Assembly (NCBI GenBank): GCA_022496205.1
Contig: WTXD01000020.1
Span: 186,001 to 250,000, forward strand
Source of the DNA: Gloeopeniophorella convolvens
Taxonomy: Eukaryota; Basidiomycota; Agaricomycetes; Russulales
Direction: 5' to 3'
Length of the DNA: 64,000 nucleotides
The notes under the pieces are model-generated. The model ran no database searches and had not been told where the DNA came from. It was given only the letters and a program-made list of their open reading frames with translations. The translations under genes and the position numbers were made by a program. Shown in pieces: positions 45,939-57,788 of this stretch (positions within the stretch are counted from its first letter, which is position 1; every line of letters starts with the position of its first letter).

Positions 45939-47416
45939 TCTGCGTACCTCCCGCCCAGCGTAGATCGAGTCATCTCCTGGGTCTCATTACTGCTCTCGAG
46001 GTGCAGCCGTGGTCTCACGGAGTCTCGCCGGGATCATCCCCCCTTCGGCTCGATCATTCTCGATTCAAGTTTAACAGCGACTTTGACCCCTCACACAATT
46101 TGGAACACCTCATAAGTTTGATTTCCCCCTCGCGCACCCGAGTGCGCTTAGAAGCAGCTACGCACAACTGGCACCCCACGCGCCTTCGAAGCCGAGTTGG
46201 ATACGCGAGGTAGTAGTGCACGTGATTAATCAGAGGCGTCAGGTGATCGTCAATAGGTCTCTCACGAGCGCGACGCGTCTTGAGCTTTAAGTACTGTAGT
46301 TTTCAACTCGGCATCTGGGTCACAATGGAAACTGGCTTACCTGGTTACGTGGCCGATGAGCCTCGGTGATATTCACTGGCACTTGCATTGAGGAGAACTC
46401 CCGTCATCCTGACTCCAGAGCTGAGCCCAGCGAGCTGTAACGAACGACATCACATCCAGCATCCTGCTGTAGTTCACTGCGTGCACAGCAGACTTATCCT
46501 GAAGGAAAAAGGCTTGAATAAGCGAGATATATGTTAAACTTGTTTTCGCTTTTTGTCGTCCGGAAAAGTGGTTATCAGAAACTTAATGACTCTCTAAGCA
46601 CTCTTAAAAGGGAAGAAAGTTTCCTAATAAAGTTAACCTTCTCTCACGACTTCCCCATGCAAACATAGTTGGCAATAAAGTCAAACAATCACCCATATTC
46701 TTCACGCTTTGACACCCAGAATGAGTGTTTTGTTTAGATTTCCGAGAAATGTCTTACCGGATGTTTATGGCTCAGGAATCTGGTAGAAAACTTTAACTTC
46801 AGGCACAGACTTTACCCCTTATCAAAAAGCGTGTAGAGAATGTTAACTTCACTAATCCTCGTTTTTCGAGATTAAATAATAACAAGTAAGTTAAACAAAT
46901 ATCCAGCTTTTCGAAGCCTTTTTTCGTGAGAATAAGTCTGCTATGCACGCAGTGGTTGCAAACCGGAAGCTATTCGTGACACCCTTAAAGTTCACGGTCT
47001 CATGAGCCCAAGTTGCGTGCATCTGGCGCTGCTGACGAATCTCATCTCCGCCTCCAGAGTTGTCTCTTGTCATAAGCAACTCGATCGCAGCGGGCCTCTG
47101 CACGTGGCTGCGCAAGGACGTCAGGTGACTAATACCTCCCCAATGGACCCGACGCGTTCCGTCTGCTTTTCTGAACTATTTGAGTGGAAGACTGTAGTGT
47201 GATAAGTGCAGATTAGCGTATTGTCGACTCTATGGGTTCGTCTAGCTAGCCGGCCAGGTTCCCTGAGAATGGTCGTAGGCTCTGATGCCCTTATCCGCGA
47301 TAATATTACATAATACACGTAACCCAATCCGTCGTATTTTGCTGCACTGGGACCGTGACCATCACCTCCTCACATCGCTGGAGACTCAGTCGCATCCCAG
47401 AAATACGGATATTACC
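45939..47416. other. Intergenic region with AT-rich island
   Basis: Almost 1.5 kb without a supported gene. 46500-46950 is conspicuously AT-rich compared with the rest of the window and repeats TTAAC-like words. The last part must hold the prolidase promoter. Confidence 0.45.
46500..46950. repeat. AT-rich island with recurrent GTTAAC-like words
   Basis: Words such as ATGTTAAACT (46531), AGTTAACCTT (46631), CTTTAACTTC (46791), TGTTAACTTC (46841) and AGTTAAACAA (about 46889) recur about every 50-150 bp in a 450-bp AT-rich block. It may be a decayed repeat or an RIP-like mutated element. No frame or terminal repeat is visible. Confidence 0.4.
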
Positions 47417-49354
47417 ATGGTCTATCCCGGTATGCTATTCGCCTGCATACCGGACTGGCTCTTAGAGTGAACTTCCAGCGCTCGAGAATGCCCGCAAAAC
47501 GCTGCAGAAGCTGGCTGAGCTTCTCCCCGCCGATGAGCGAGTCAAGGTAAGTATACGACTGTCGCGATTCTCTACTTTGAATTCTCATTATGCTGTTAGC
47601 CCCAAGTTCTCATCCTCGCTGGTACTGTTACACCATACCGCAACGACACGGATCGCGAGATGCCCTTCCGCCAGGTAAGCAAGATCCGTGCACGAGCTTA
47701 TCTCCGTGCATCTCACGCCGTTCAGGAATCGAACTTTTTCTACCTCACCGGATGCTCGGTCCCATCATCCCTTGTGATTGTGACCGCCTCCTCCGCCACC
47801 TCTGAGCCTGCTTCCACGCTCTTTATCCCGGAGGCCGAGCCGGCCGACTTGATGTGGTCCGTCCCTCCGCCCACCCTCGCTGCCGCGCGCGAAATGTACA
47901 ACGTCACGGACGTTGTCTCCACCAAGTCCTTCTCTGCTGCACTCGTAGACCTGCTCGCCAAGGCGCCCGGTGCTCTTATTCACACTTTACCGCCGACCGC
48001 GCTGTTCCCCGCGCCCCCGCCGCTACCCACAAACGCAAGCTCAGACGTATACCTCCTCAGCGCGCTGCACCGTGCCCGCCTCACGAAGAATGCAGCGGAG
48101 GTCGAACGCATTCGCCGCGCGAACGGGATCAGCTCGCGCGCGCACGAGGTCGTCATGCGCGTGCTCGGCGCCGGCGTGCGCGGGCTCGTGGGACGTGGCG
48201 AGGCAGGGCGCCCGGCGCTGCCTGGTGAGTGGCTCATCGAGAAGGAGGCTGAGGCGGAGGCTATTTTCGTTGCATCGTGCCGGCGTGAAGGGTGCGTTGT
48301 TCCTCGCGACTCCTAAGGCGTCGACGTCCTGAAGCCGTATATCAGCTCCGTGCACCAGGCGTACCTTCCGATCGTTGCAGCCTCGACACGCGCGGCAACG
48401 CTGCATTATTGTTGCAACGACCGCGAGTTCGCATGGGGTCCTGTGGGCCCACACGACCATGCTAACGGGGCTGCGTTCGCACGAGGAGAGCCTGGATCGC
48501 GGCAGCTGCAGCCACAGGTGCTGCTGATCGATGCGGGGTGCGAGTGGGACTGCTACGCATCTGATAGTATGTGATCAAACATGAGTTGCCTTGTTCCACG
48601 CACCATAACATTCGCTGCACAGTCACTCGCACGATGCCCGTGGGCAACGGCGGCAAATTCACCCAGGAGGCGCGCGCGATCTACGAGCTCGTCCTCGAGA
48701 TGCAAACCGTACGTCTGCTCCACGTCCTCCCTAATCTCCTCGCCTCACCCTACCTCTTTTCGTGCGCCAGGCCTCGCTCAAGGTCCTCAAGCCCAGCCTG
48801 CACTGGGATGCAGTGCAGCTACTCTGCCACCGCACGCTTGTGCGCGGCTTCCAGCGCCTCGGGATCTTCAAGACGGGCGTGGACGAGAGCGCGCTGCTCG
48901 CGTCGGGCGTGAGCGCGGCGTTCTTCCCGCACGGCGTCGGGCACTCGCTCGGCATGGACGTGCATGATGTGCCGAGCGCGAGCAAGCCCGCGAACAACCC
49001 GACGATCGCGCGCGGGGTCGAACTCGGGCACGAGAAGTTCTATGAGTATCTGCGGTTGAGGCTACCGCTGGAGGAAGGCATGGTCGTAGTGCGTTCCGCC
49101 TTTTTTTCTAGCTGCTTCCTAGTGCTGATGTAGGGCCACAGACCGTTGAGCCGGGTGTCTATTTCCACGAGCACTTGCTCACGGCCGTCCGCAACTCGGA
49201 GTTCATTGACCACGAGGTGCTCGCTCGCTACGAGCGCGTGGGTGGCGTGCGCATTGAGGACGTCGTTCTGATCACCTCTGATGGCGCGGAGAACCTCACT
49301 ACTGTGCGCAGCGACGTAGAGTGGGTCGAAGCCGTCTGCTCTGGGGATCCGTAG
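47417..49354 (+). CDS. Xaa-Pro dipeptidase/aminopeptidase, M24B
   Basis: Cytosolic metallopeptidase that cleaves Xaa-Pro bonds. ATG 47417 gives a four-codon first exon; intron 1 then leads to ALENARKTLQKLAELLPADERVK. The AMP_N domain spans about residues 10-180 (MPFRQESNFFYLTGC). The catalytic pita-bread domain shows its metal ligands: Asp in LLIDAGCEWDCYASD and in the following DITRTMPV, His in FFPHGVGHSLGMDVHD, Glu in TVEPGVYF and Glu in VRIEDVVLI. The usual HQAYLPIVAAS and LHYCCND substrate loops are present. About eight introns, and all exons join in frame. Ends at TAG 49352-49354. Similar to the prolidase/PEPP family of fungi. An intact housekeeping gene. Confidence 0.92.
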
Positions 49355-49709
49355 GATTGTGGGGAGAGGTGAAGGAAGAGAGTCATCGGTTGATGCATGG
49401 AGCGTCAACGGAATATTGTATTCGTAGCAAGGCTTTGTTGTGTAGCTCCTCATATGAGTACTCTACATACAGTATCGCCCGATGAACCCAGTGGCCAAGC
49501 AGGGCCAAGCCTCCCAACGGTACCGACAACGCATCATCATCCGGGCCGGTCACCGCGGTGGCACTTCGCCGCTACGCCGAGCGCTCCAGCGAGTTTCGTA
49601 CTTCGAGTTACCGTTTCCGCAGACGTCTGGACGTCGAAAAACCTTCCGGTCAAACCATTTATTGTCCTGTCTGGACCCAAAGTTTGTGGACAAGCAGCGC
49701 TGCTGCCAG
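49355..49709. other. Spacer before the F-box array
   Basis: A 355-bp gap holding the prolidase 3' end and the first F-box promoter. The frame of the following gene is open through it, but the paralogs show that translation should start at 49710. Confidence 0.4.
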
Positions 49710-51688
49710 ATGGAACTCGACCAGAGGTATGTTCGCTATTGTCTAGTTGCGTTGCCAAGAATTTGGGCCTGAGTTGTGATCGGTACAGTCATACATCCAT
49801 CGACGCCAAAGCTCCCTTACTATGCCTTCCCCCGACAACATCCCTCAGAACAGCCGCCGCACGAGCTGAGGCACGTACAGCTCTCCAAAAAGAGGTGGTT
49901 GCTATCGAGAAAGAGGTCGATGAAGTCCGGTTGCGCTTGTCCTCGGTGCACACGCGACTCAATGGGCTCTCACCTATCTCCCTCCTCCCTCCCGAACTTC
50001 TCTCCCGTATCTTTCATATCCTCCGGGACAACTGGAAATCCCTGGTGATCTTCAAATTGCTGGGCTGGGTTGCCGTCACGCACGTCTGCCGGCAATGGCG
50101 CCAAGTTGCATTGGAAGATGCGTCCTTATGGACCGAGATCGGAAGCCCCTTCTACTTCAATCATAACTGGTTCCTCGAGATGCTCACTCGCTCTAAGCGT
50201 GCGAAAATCGACATTACCACGCCTTCCAAGCCGTCTCCCGAAACACTCCTCACCCTGTCCCACCACTTTTCCCGCATCCGCACACTGTCCCTGCACAATT
50301 TCGGGGAGACTTTCTACAACGCGAAACAGCAGAAATTCCTGGGCTCGGAAGCTCCGGTTCTAGAAGAGTTTGTGATGACACCCATGGACCCAATGATGGC
50401 TGGAGGCTACTTTATCTCAGCAGCAGACTCACTTCCACCCGGCTACAAATTATTTGACGGGCAAGCGCCAAAGTTGCGGAAGATGCAGCTCAGCTGCTTC
50501 CCCATCCCATGGAAGTACCTTCCAAAATGCACTTTGACTCATCTTCAAGTCTCCGGAGGCCCAGGACTTGCTTATTGTAACTCGGATGAAGGCCTGGACC
50601 CACTCGCTAATGTGCTGACCGACACCGCCCCCACTCTGGAGATGCTCAGCCTAGACGGCTGTTTGCCCCCATTGCGGTCACAGCCTACCCAAACCCGTGT
50701 AATCGAGTTCCCACGCCTATCTCAACTATATCTCAAGGGGTCGAGTTCGTGCGTCGTGCATCTGCTTCAATCATTGAAGATGCCTCCCCTCGCGCGGCTT
50801 GGTTTACATTTTATTGCGAATGGCGACGAGGAAGTTGCGTCATGGCCGACAATCGTTCCCTTCGCGATCTCTTGTCTCGACGACCCCAAGATGTCTGCAT
50901 TCCGTACCCTGTGTCTTGAGTTTGCCCCCGAAATCGGATGGACAACGACCGCGGTGTATGCATCGCGCACCGCCGATATATTCGACAAGCCTCGTTCCGA
51001 CGACAAGGTCGACCTTCTGCTCAAGTTCGAGAACGAATCCTTGTCGAACAGCGGGTCATCCAATATCATTCAGAAAGTATGCGCGACACTGAACATGACG
51101 CGACTCGACCGCATGGAAGTCGAAGCCCCCTACATGAGACATCCCCCGGATTGGGTAGACCTCTTTCGGTCATGTACGGAGGTTACTCTTCTCAAAACCA
51201 GCGGATCAGGAACGGCGTCTCTCTTGCAGGCAATGACGCTCCCCACGTATCCTCCCCACGCCGGTGCTATCAACAACGCAGCCTCTCGTCCGGAAGGCAC
51301 GCAGCCACAAGGTAGGTCAGACGCGCGCTCACAAGAGGCAGGCGGTGCTATTGTCAAGCCGTTGCTTTTTCCTAATCTAATGTCGCTCTACTTCAACAAA
51401 CACGACTTTGGAGCACTCGTTTGTAGCGCAGGCACACTGTTCTTCCTAGTCAAGGATCTGATCAACACCCGGAGGAGCTTTGACGCAGAAATCGACGAAA
51501 TCATCATCACTGCGTGTAGGATCGAATATACAGAAGCATACGAAATAGAAGACCTCGTCGATGGTTTTCACTGGGACGATAAGGAGGGCCGTTCCTCGGA
51601 GGAAGACGAGGACGAGGACGATGACGATGACGATATGTCAGACAGTGATTTTGGCTCCGAACCCGGAGGTGGGCTCGCTTTCTGGTGA
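49710..51688 (+). CDS. F-box/LRR protein 1, lineage A
   Basis: Substrate receptor-like protein for SCF ubiquitin ligase. Exon 1 (49710-49726, 17 nt) begins MELDQ and is spliced in phase 2 to 49789. Total about 638 residues. A short coiled coil (residues 35-65) precedes the F-box (about 68-115), with the core ISLLPPELLSRIFHILRD and VTHVCRQWRQVALEDASLW for Skp1 contact. The rest is a degenerate leucine-rich array ending in a Glu/Asp tail (EEDEDEDDDDDD). The same frame is open upstream to 49397, but its homolog at 57789 has the same tiny exon and intron, so I take 49710 as start. Target unknown. Confidence 0.82.
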
Positions 51689-52684
51689 ATGATTCGGCCT
51701 CGAGTCGGGCGCAGATCCAGAACCGGAAACGCCGGACAGCGAGATGAGCGTCTGTCGTGATGTGAGTATTCTCGTTGCCCGTTTCGGCAGCCGCCTCGAA
51801 CGCTAACTGTGCCACCTCAGAGTCTGCCTAGATATGCTGGATAAACGTGTGGATTCTGATCGTCCCCGGCAAGAGAATCCCATCGTAGGAATGGGGTCTC
51901 CTGTTGAAGATACGTTCGATTCGCAGCAAACGCGCAGCATTTGCGCGTCTTATCTACAACATCTTTTATACTACTGTCCATACTATGATAGAACCAATCT
52001 TATTGGGTGCCGCGCACACTTGGGGACTTGTGCGCGCGACACCAACGAATGAGAGGAGACAGCGAGTGCGAGAACAGCCCGAGCACGCATGCTGCACGCG
52101 TGATCTCCGATTGAAACATCTCCTATGCATGTTGTGGTCTTGACTGAAGATTTGGATAGACCCGCTCTACGCAACACATGTGGATGGTTCATGTAGGGTA
52201 TGTGAGAATACCCTGGCGTTGCACAATGGGCCGCCGCCAGCCCGGCTGCGCGACCGTCTCCTCTTGCACCTAAACCGAGGTTATGGCCACGGGCCTGTGG
52301 TTTGGAACGGAACAGCTCAGAACGCCGTCGGACGTGCCACCAGCATGAATGGCATGCTGCAATGCATCTGATGCTTCTCAGGATGCTTCCATCCGACTCG
52401 TTGCTTCATCAACCGTTATTAGAGTCGCTCTAGGTTACATGTTCCGACTCGCCGCGCAGCTCCTCAACAACTCGGCAGGCGAAGGCGATGAGATGCCATG
52501 TCGCTCAAGTCAATTACACAGGTGCCGGCGAGCGCCGACTTGAGAGCTGTCAGGCACGAACTCGCTAAAGTTGTCATAGTCACGTCAGCGCCAGCGTCGA
52601 GAGGCGGCGTGGACCTCTCCATTCCGACAGTTCAACTTTTGGCCACCACCCAACGCCGTATCACGAGTTGATCCCAGGACATCA
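51689..52684. other. Spacer between F-box genes 1 and 2
   Basis: No gene supported. It includes a shared 5' flanking block at 52267-52297 ahead of F-box gene 2. Confidence 0.4.
52267..52297 (+). repeat. F-box 5' flanking block, copy for gene 2
   Basis: Core CACCTAAACCGAGGTTATGG, about 420 bp before the gene 2 start. It matches the blocks upstream of genes 3, 4 and 5. It diverges after GGTTATGG, so it is the weakest of the four. Confidence 0.5.
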
Positions 52685-54501
52685 ATGCAGGCTTCCTCTG
52701 AACCCCTCGACAAAAAGTGAGTCTGTCGTTCACGAGGGCTGATTGCCACGTCTTGTGTTCCACCTGCCCAGCCTGACGCAAATTTCCTTCAGTCTAGCCG
52801 CAATGATTCCTTGCAACCGAGACCCAGACCTCCGAAGAAACTTACGGGCTGCCATCCTGGAGAAGGTCGTTTTCACAGAGTCACATCTACGCTCGCTTTA
52901 CGCGCAGCTCAATGCACTTGCCCCTGTCTCCCTTCTCCCCACCGAACTCCTCGCGCGTATCTTTCGTCTTCTTCGGGATAGTAGAGATTACGACAAGGAG
53001 GCACGACTACCCCTGTCCGTTGCCGTCACACATGTGTGTTGTCACTGGCGCGAGGTTGCCCTCAGTGATTCGTCTTTGTGGAGTGCAATTCGGAACAGTG
53101 CCCCACGGTCACTGCAACCAGAAATGGCTCACTGAGATGCTCACTCGCTCGAAGAACGCACCTCTAGATATAGAAGTGTATGGGCCTCATACTGACTTCC
53201 TCCACTCATTGACACACCATTCCTCCCGTATCTCGAGATTGTCTCTGTCCGGCCTGGAGGATAGTCCTGGCGTGCAAGATGTACTCCAAATGGAGGCACC
53301 CGTATTGGAGGATCTCCACATAGGAACATTGTACCACGCAAACAGGTCTATCGTGGCTTGGCATGATCCGCCTGTCTCAACGAGCGGGTTCAGGCTGTTC
53401 CACCAACAATCGTCGAAGTTACGGAAGATACACCTCTACAATGTTCGCGTCCCATGGGCGTACTTTCCAAAATACACTCTTACCCACCTCGAAATTATTT
53501 CCGAGCCTCTGCATGCTGAAGAACCACGCGCCGCAGAAATCATCCGATTGGGAACCCTAGATGACCTTATCGACATAATCGCAAATAGCCCTTGTTTGGA
53601 ACGGCTCACCCTCAGAGATTGTCTAGCTCCTGTGTCGTCACAGCCCACTCTGGTGGAACCTGTTATCGAACTGCCACGGCTTTGTCAGCTGGACCTCACG
53701 GGTCCTAGCTCAGGCGTTCTACGCATATACCAGTCTCTTCACGCACCTGTCCTGCGGGTCCTTACTCTATCTTTCGTTGCCGCGAATCAAGCCGAAGTAG
53801 CATCATGGCCAACAATCACTTCCTCTATTCTGTCCCGCTTCCATCAGACGGGTTCCGTCACAATCAAGACACTTGAACTCGAAGCCTTTCGTGATTTCGG
53901 AGAGGCGAAAGTCAGCGTGGAAGGTCGCTCTTCGCTCGTTACACCTACTGTCCCATCGCCCCCAACCGATGAGACCTTCGTCAGCCTCGTGTTCCAGAAT
54001 CATCAAACGCAGGACGCCTACCACGAGGTTATATGGCACGAGGCGTGCAAGGCACTCCGCATGGTGGAGCTAGAATCGGTCCACCTCGTCGCTTCCGTCC
54101 CAACCATTGAACCCCCACCTTGGACACAACTCTTCGAACAGTGTGCCAACGTTACGAAGGTGTATGTCCAAGGGGCGGGGGCCGAGTCAATTCTATGGTC
54201 GATGCAACCTCGAGATCCCACGCCTCCCGTCTCTTCACAAGATCTGCATGAACCCGCGCCGGTTTTGCTCTTTCCCAAGCTGATCTATCTTTCCCTAGAA
54301 GATCTCGATCTCCAGTTCGTATACAACACCGGAGAGCGTATCTACGAGCTCCTCGTCAAGCTAGTTGAGCGCCGCGAGCGCTGTGGCGCACCAGTCAGGG
54401 AGCTTTGCGTCAATTGTGAGCTTTCCTCTACCGAAGCAGAGTCGCTAGAATCGCTCGTGCAGAAAGTCCGCTGGGGCAGTGACGACGATACGGACTCATA
54501 G
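52685..54501 (+). pseudogene. F-box/LRR gene 2, lineage B, one-base frameshift
   Basis: Exon 1 (52685-52716, 32 nt, MQASSEPLDK) joins in phase 2 to 52772. The F-box VSLLPTELLARIFRLLRD and VTHVCCHWREVALSDSSLW are intact. After the F-box the frame shifts at a CCCC run (53101-53104). With one C fewer, the frame continues as QKWLTEMLTRSKNAPLD and runs to 54501 like its paralogs. Total coding length is one base over a multiple of three, consistent with a single insertion. As read, the protein stops at about residue 130, just after the F-box. A homopolymer error in the assembly is a real alternative to pseudogenisation. Confidence 0.75.
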
Positions 54502-54580
54502 CTACAGTATTATTGGGGATGCGGCGGCACGAGAGAACGGACTAGATGCTATGTGACATGCAATCGGATTGACCGTGCCT

Positions 54581-54612
54581 CTCGACCTTGTGTAGAGTTT
54601 GAAGCTATGTCT
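54581..54612 (+). repeat. Lineage-B 3' flanking block, gene 2
   Basis: 32-bp block beginning CTCGACCTTGTGTAGAGTTT, 80 bp past the stop. It aligns with the blocks at 57209, 63037 and 63174. Confidence 0.55.
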
Positions 54613-54973
54613 TGAGAGCGCTGCCATTAGATCTAGTACCACCTTGTTTGAGATGTTCGTGCAACGCGGATTGTGCGATGATCGGGGCTAGAATCCTAGG
54701 GCCGTGCGGATAAGATCACATGCAGCAGCTTCGGACAGCGGACATACTTATGTAACTTCTCCGCGTCCCCGAGCTTTGGGCCCTCTCTGCGCGCGTCTTC
54801 TACATCACCAATTGTGCCGCCTTCTAAGTTCTACCCAAGTCCCGAAACGAATTCACCGCCGGAGCAGACATCGTACCTACCCAACCACTACCAGTTGACT
54901 ACCCACATTGCGGTGCCCATCTGCATCAAAGTCGTTACCCCGGATATGAAATGCGCATCCTTGACCCGACCGA

Positions 54974-55004
54974 CACCTGAACTGAGGTTATGGTTCCAAG
55001 CCAC
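54974..55004 (+). repeat. F-box 5' flanking block, gene 3
   Basis: CACCTGAACTGAGGTTATGG followed by TTCCAAGCCAC, about 115 bp before the first candidate ATG of gene 3. Confidence 0.6.
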
Positions 55005-55072
55005 AGTTGTTTGACGGGCGGTCTCCAAGTTCCTAGCAGCACCGCGGCACGTTGATCTTTTTCACGTCATCT

Positions 55073-55240
55073 TTGAGCCGACTTCGGGATGTCTATGCAA
55101 AGCTCTGGCTCTCTCGAGGAAAAGTGAGTCCCTCATCTGCAAATGGAAACCGCGGCTTGAGCCGACTTCGGGATGTCTATGCAAAGCTCTGGCTCTCTCG
55201 AGGAAAAGTGAGTCCCTCATCTGCAAATGGAAACCGCGGC
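55073..55240 (+). repeat. Perfect 84-bp tandem duplication of an F-box first exon
   Basis: Two identical 84-bp units (55073-55156, 55157-55240), each beginning TTGAGCCGACTTCGGGATGT. Each holds 16 bp of leader, the complete 35-nt first exon with its ATG, and 33 bp of intron including the GTGAGT donor. A third partial unit (TTGAGC) follows. Confidence 0.95.
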
Positions 55241-57084
55241 TTGAGCTGACTGGCGCGTCTCTTCTTCCAAGCATGGCTCTGGAAGCTTCCCTCAGTCTGC
55301 CTGTAGCAATTCTCTCCCCCTTCCGGAATCCACTCTGTGAAACTTCACGGGCTGCCATCCTCAAAGAAATCAATACCACTGAACTTCGCCTACGCTCGCT
55401 TTACGCGCAGCTCAATGCACTCGCCCCCGTCTCCCTTCTCCCCGCCGAACTCCTCACGCGTATCTTTCACCTCCTTCGGGACGATCGGTGCTACAACAAG
55501 GACACCCGGTTGCCATTCTGGATCACTGTGACGCACGTGTGCCGACACTGGCGGGAGGTTGCCCTCAGCGACTCGACTTTGTGGAGTGGGATTTGGGACA
55601 ACTTTCCGATGTGTACTGAAAAATGGCTAGTCGAGATGCTCATCCGCTCGAAGGAGGCGCTTCTCGACGTAGACCTTCGAAAACCTAGCGCCGAACTCCT
55701 TCGCTCAGTGGCCTTCCATCCTTCCCACATCCGTAGTTTGGTCCTCAACTGCCTGACGGGTTCTCCGAGTAATGAGAGCGTGCAAAAACTGCTCATGTCG
55801 GAGGCACCCGAGTTAGAAGAGCTCTACCTAGGACCAAAATCACTCATCACAAGCCCTCCCATTGTGTTGCTGAATGACCTGCCTGCCTCGAGCGGATTCA
55901 GGCTGTTCCGTGGTCAAGCGCCCAAACTACGCAGCATACATCTTTACCAGATCCATATCCCATGGGCGTACTTGCCGCGATGCACTCTTTCCCACCTCTC
56001 GATCACCTCCTCATCAGACGGGGTAGAATTCTCCCCATTGGGGGAAATAGGCGCACTTATCGACGTATTGGAAAACAGCCCTACCTTGGAAAGGCTCACC
56101 CTCGACCATTGTCTTGCCCCCGTGTCATCGCAGCCCCGGGCCGTTTCCATCGTCAATCTTCCGCGGCTTAGTCAGCTGACGCTCTCGGGACATAGCTCGA
56201 GCGTTCTATGCCTGCTCGAGTCTTTCCATACGCCCGCCCTATTAGAGCTTCGTCTGCTTTTCGTCGCCACGAATAGCGTCGAAGTGGAATCGTGGCCAAC
56301 AATCGCTCCCTCTGCCCTGGCACGCTTCTATCGGACGCGTCCTGTCATCTTCAACCATCTTAGAATCGAAGTCAATCACTACTTCGATTGGCCAATGGCC
56401 GAAGTCAACGTGGAGGGTCGATCTTCGTTCGCGACACCTATCGTTCCATCCTCAGCAACGCACAACACATTTGTTAGCCTCGAGTTCGAGGACCGAAGTC
56501 ATGCTGAAGCCGATAGCTCGCGCGGAATTATATCGGGAGTGTGTGCGGCGCTCCGCACGGCGGAGCTGGCATCCATCTATGTTACCATCCCCGGATATGT
56601 AGACGGTCCCCCATTCTGGACACAGCTCTTCCGGAAATGCGCTAGTGTTACGGAACTTCGTGCCAGTGGGGATGGGACGGTGCCGCTTTTACAGTCGCTG
56701 AAGCCTCAAGGCCCTCCGTCTCCCGCCTCTCCCGGAATTCGGCAGGAAGATAGCGAAGAGAGCAGAGACTCACTTGACGCGCCGAATCCATCCTTCCAGG
56801 ATGCGGACACCCCAGGCCCTGCGCCAGTGCTACTGTGTCCTAACCTGACCGTTCTTTCCATAGATCGTCTCGATTTCCAATATCGACAGAGCGCTGAGGA
56901 ACCTGATTACGATCTCATCTTCGAGCTGGTCGGGCGCCGGAAGCACTGTGACGCGCCAATCCAGAAACTTCGCATCAGCAAGTGCGTCGTCTCCTCCACC
57001 CAAGCGGCCTCATTGGCAGCACTCGTGCCGACGTTCCACTGGGACCGAAACGAGGACTCGGAGCTCGATAGTGATGGTGATTAA
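55173..57084 (+). CDS. F-box/LRR protein 3, lineage B
   Basis: About 615 residues. Exon 1 (55173-55207, or its identical upstream copy 55089-55123) begins MSMQSSGSLEEN and splices in phase 2 to 55272. The F-box VSLLPAELLTRIFHLLRD and VTHVCRHWREVALSDSTLW sit at about residues 60-105. A leucine-rich region follows (PKLRSIHLYQIHIPWAYLPR, LENSPTLERLTLDHCLAPVS) and the end is acidic. Frame intact. Closest in this array to genes 2 and 5. The double first exon offers two equivalent start sites, giving introns of 64 or 148 nt but the same protein. Confidence 0.85.
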
Positions 57085-57208
57085 TAGCTGCGTGATGCGG
57101 GGTATACAGAGCTGACTTCGCGTTCCTTCGGGTGGAGACATGTAAACGAACGGACATCATCGTTACTCGAGCTCAAGTCTATCGTGTTTCACGACCGTAG
57201 AGCGCTTT

Positions 57209-57240
57209 CTCGACCTCGTCTAGAATTCGGAGCTACGTAT
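57209..57240 (+). repeat. Lineage-B 3' flanking block, gene 3
   Basis: 32-bp block beginning CTCGACCTCGTCTAGAATTC and ending GAGCTACGTAT, about 125 bp past the stop of gene 3. Confidence 0.6.
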
Positions 57241-57594
57241 TGCACACATATATCATCACGTACAGTTCGCCTTTTTAAAAACGTACTCGTGCGACGCATT
57301 TCGCAGTGCAGGATCAAATAGAACTGTGCCGACAGGCCCCTGCTCACCTGCTTCCCTGGACATTGGCAGGATTCTCGGTGAGACCCCAACGACGCGTGCC
57401 AGTGACCTTGTCTACTCAATATCATGTTCGCATGGCTCCCGAATACGCACAAAGTACAAAGAATTCTCGCTCAACCCGTTACAGCCCCTGAGGTCTGTAT
57501 GAACGCGTAATATCTGTCTGTGAATTTGACAATCGCCGTCGGTGCTGAGTCGCGCGAGCCGCTGTGTGGCGGCATGTCTTGAGGCCCAATCCGG

Positions 57595-57625
57595 CACCTA
57601 GACTGGGGTTATGGTTCCGAGCCAC
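57595..57625 (+). repeat. F-box 5' flanking block, gene 4
   Basis: CACCTAGACTGGGGTTATGG followed by TTCCGAGCCAC, about 165-195 bp before the gene 4 ATG. Confidence 0.6.
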
Positions 57626-57788
57626 GGCTCTGCGCTTCCGTTGCCATATGTTTCTCACCTTGCCACCTCAGCAATATAGTATAGACCCCTTCGCGACATC
57701 AGTATCCCATTCCTTCCCGTCAGACTGAGGCGTTATCGCCCTCTTTGCACTCAATATTCTGGCCGACCAAATTCTGTAGTTTTTTCTA

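Larger units (their letters stand above)
54502..55088. other. Spacer between F-box genes 2 and 3
   Basis: Contains the 3' block of gene 2 (54581-54612) and the 5' block of gene 3 (54974-55004). No other gene. Confidence 0.45.
57085..57788. other. Spacer between F-box genes 3 and 4
   Basis: Holds the lineage-B 3' block of gene 3 (57209-57240) and the 5' block of gene 4 (57595-57625). No gene supported. Confidence 0.45.

Noticed and set aside
47300..47308. TAATATTAC, the rolling-circle origin nonamer of CRESS DNA viruses and geminiviruses
   Set aside because: No stem flanks it and no Rep-like gene is near; in AT-rich DNA a single 9-mer is expected by chance.
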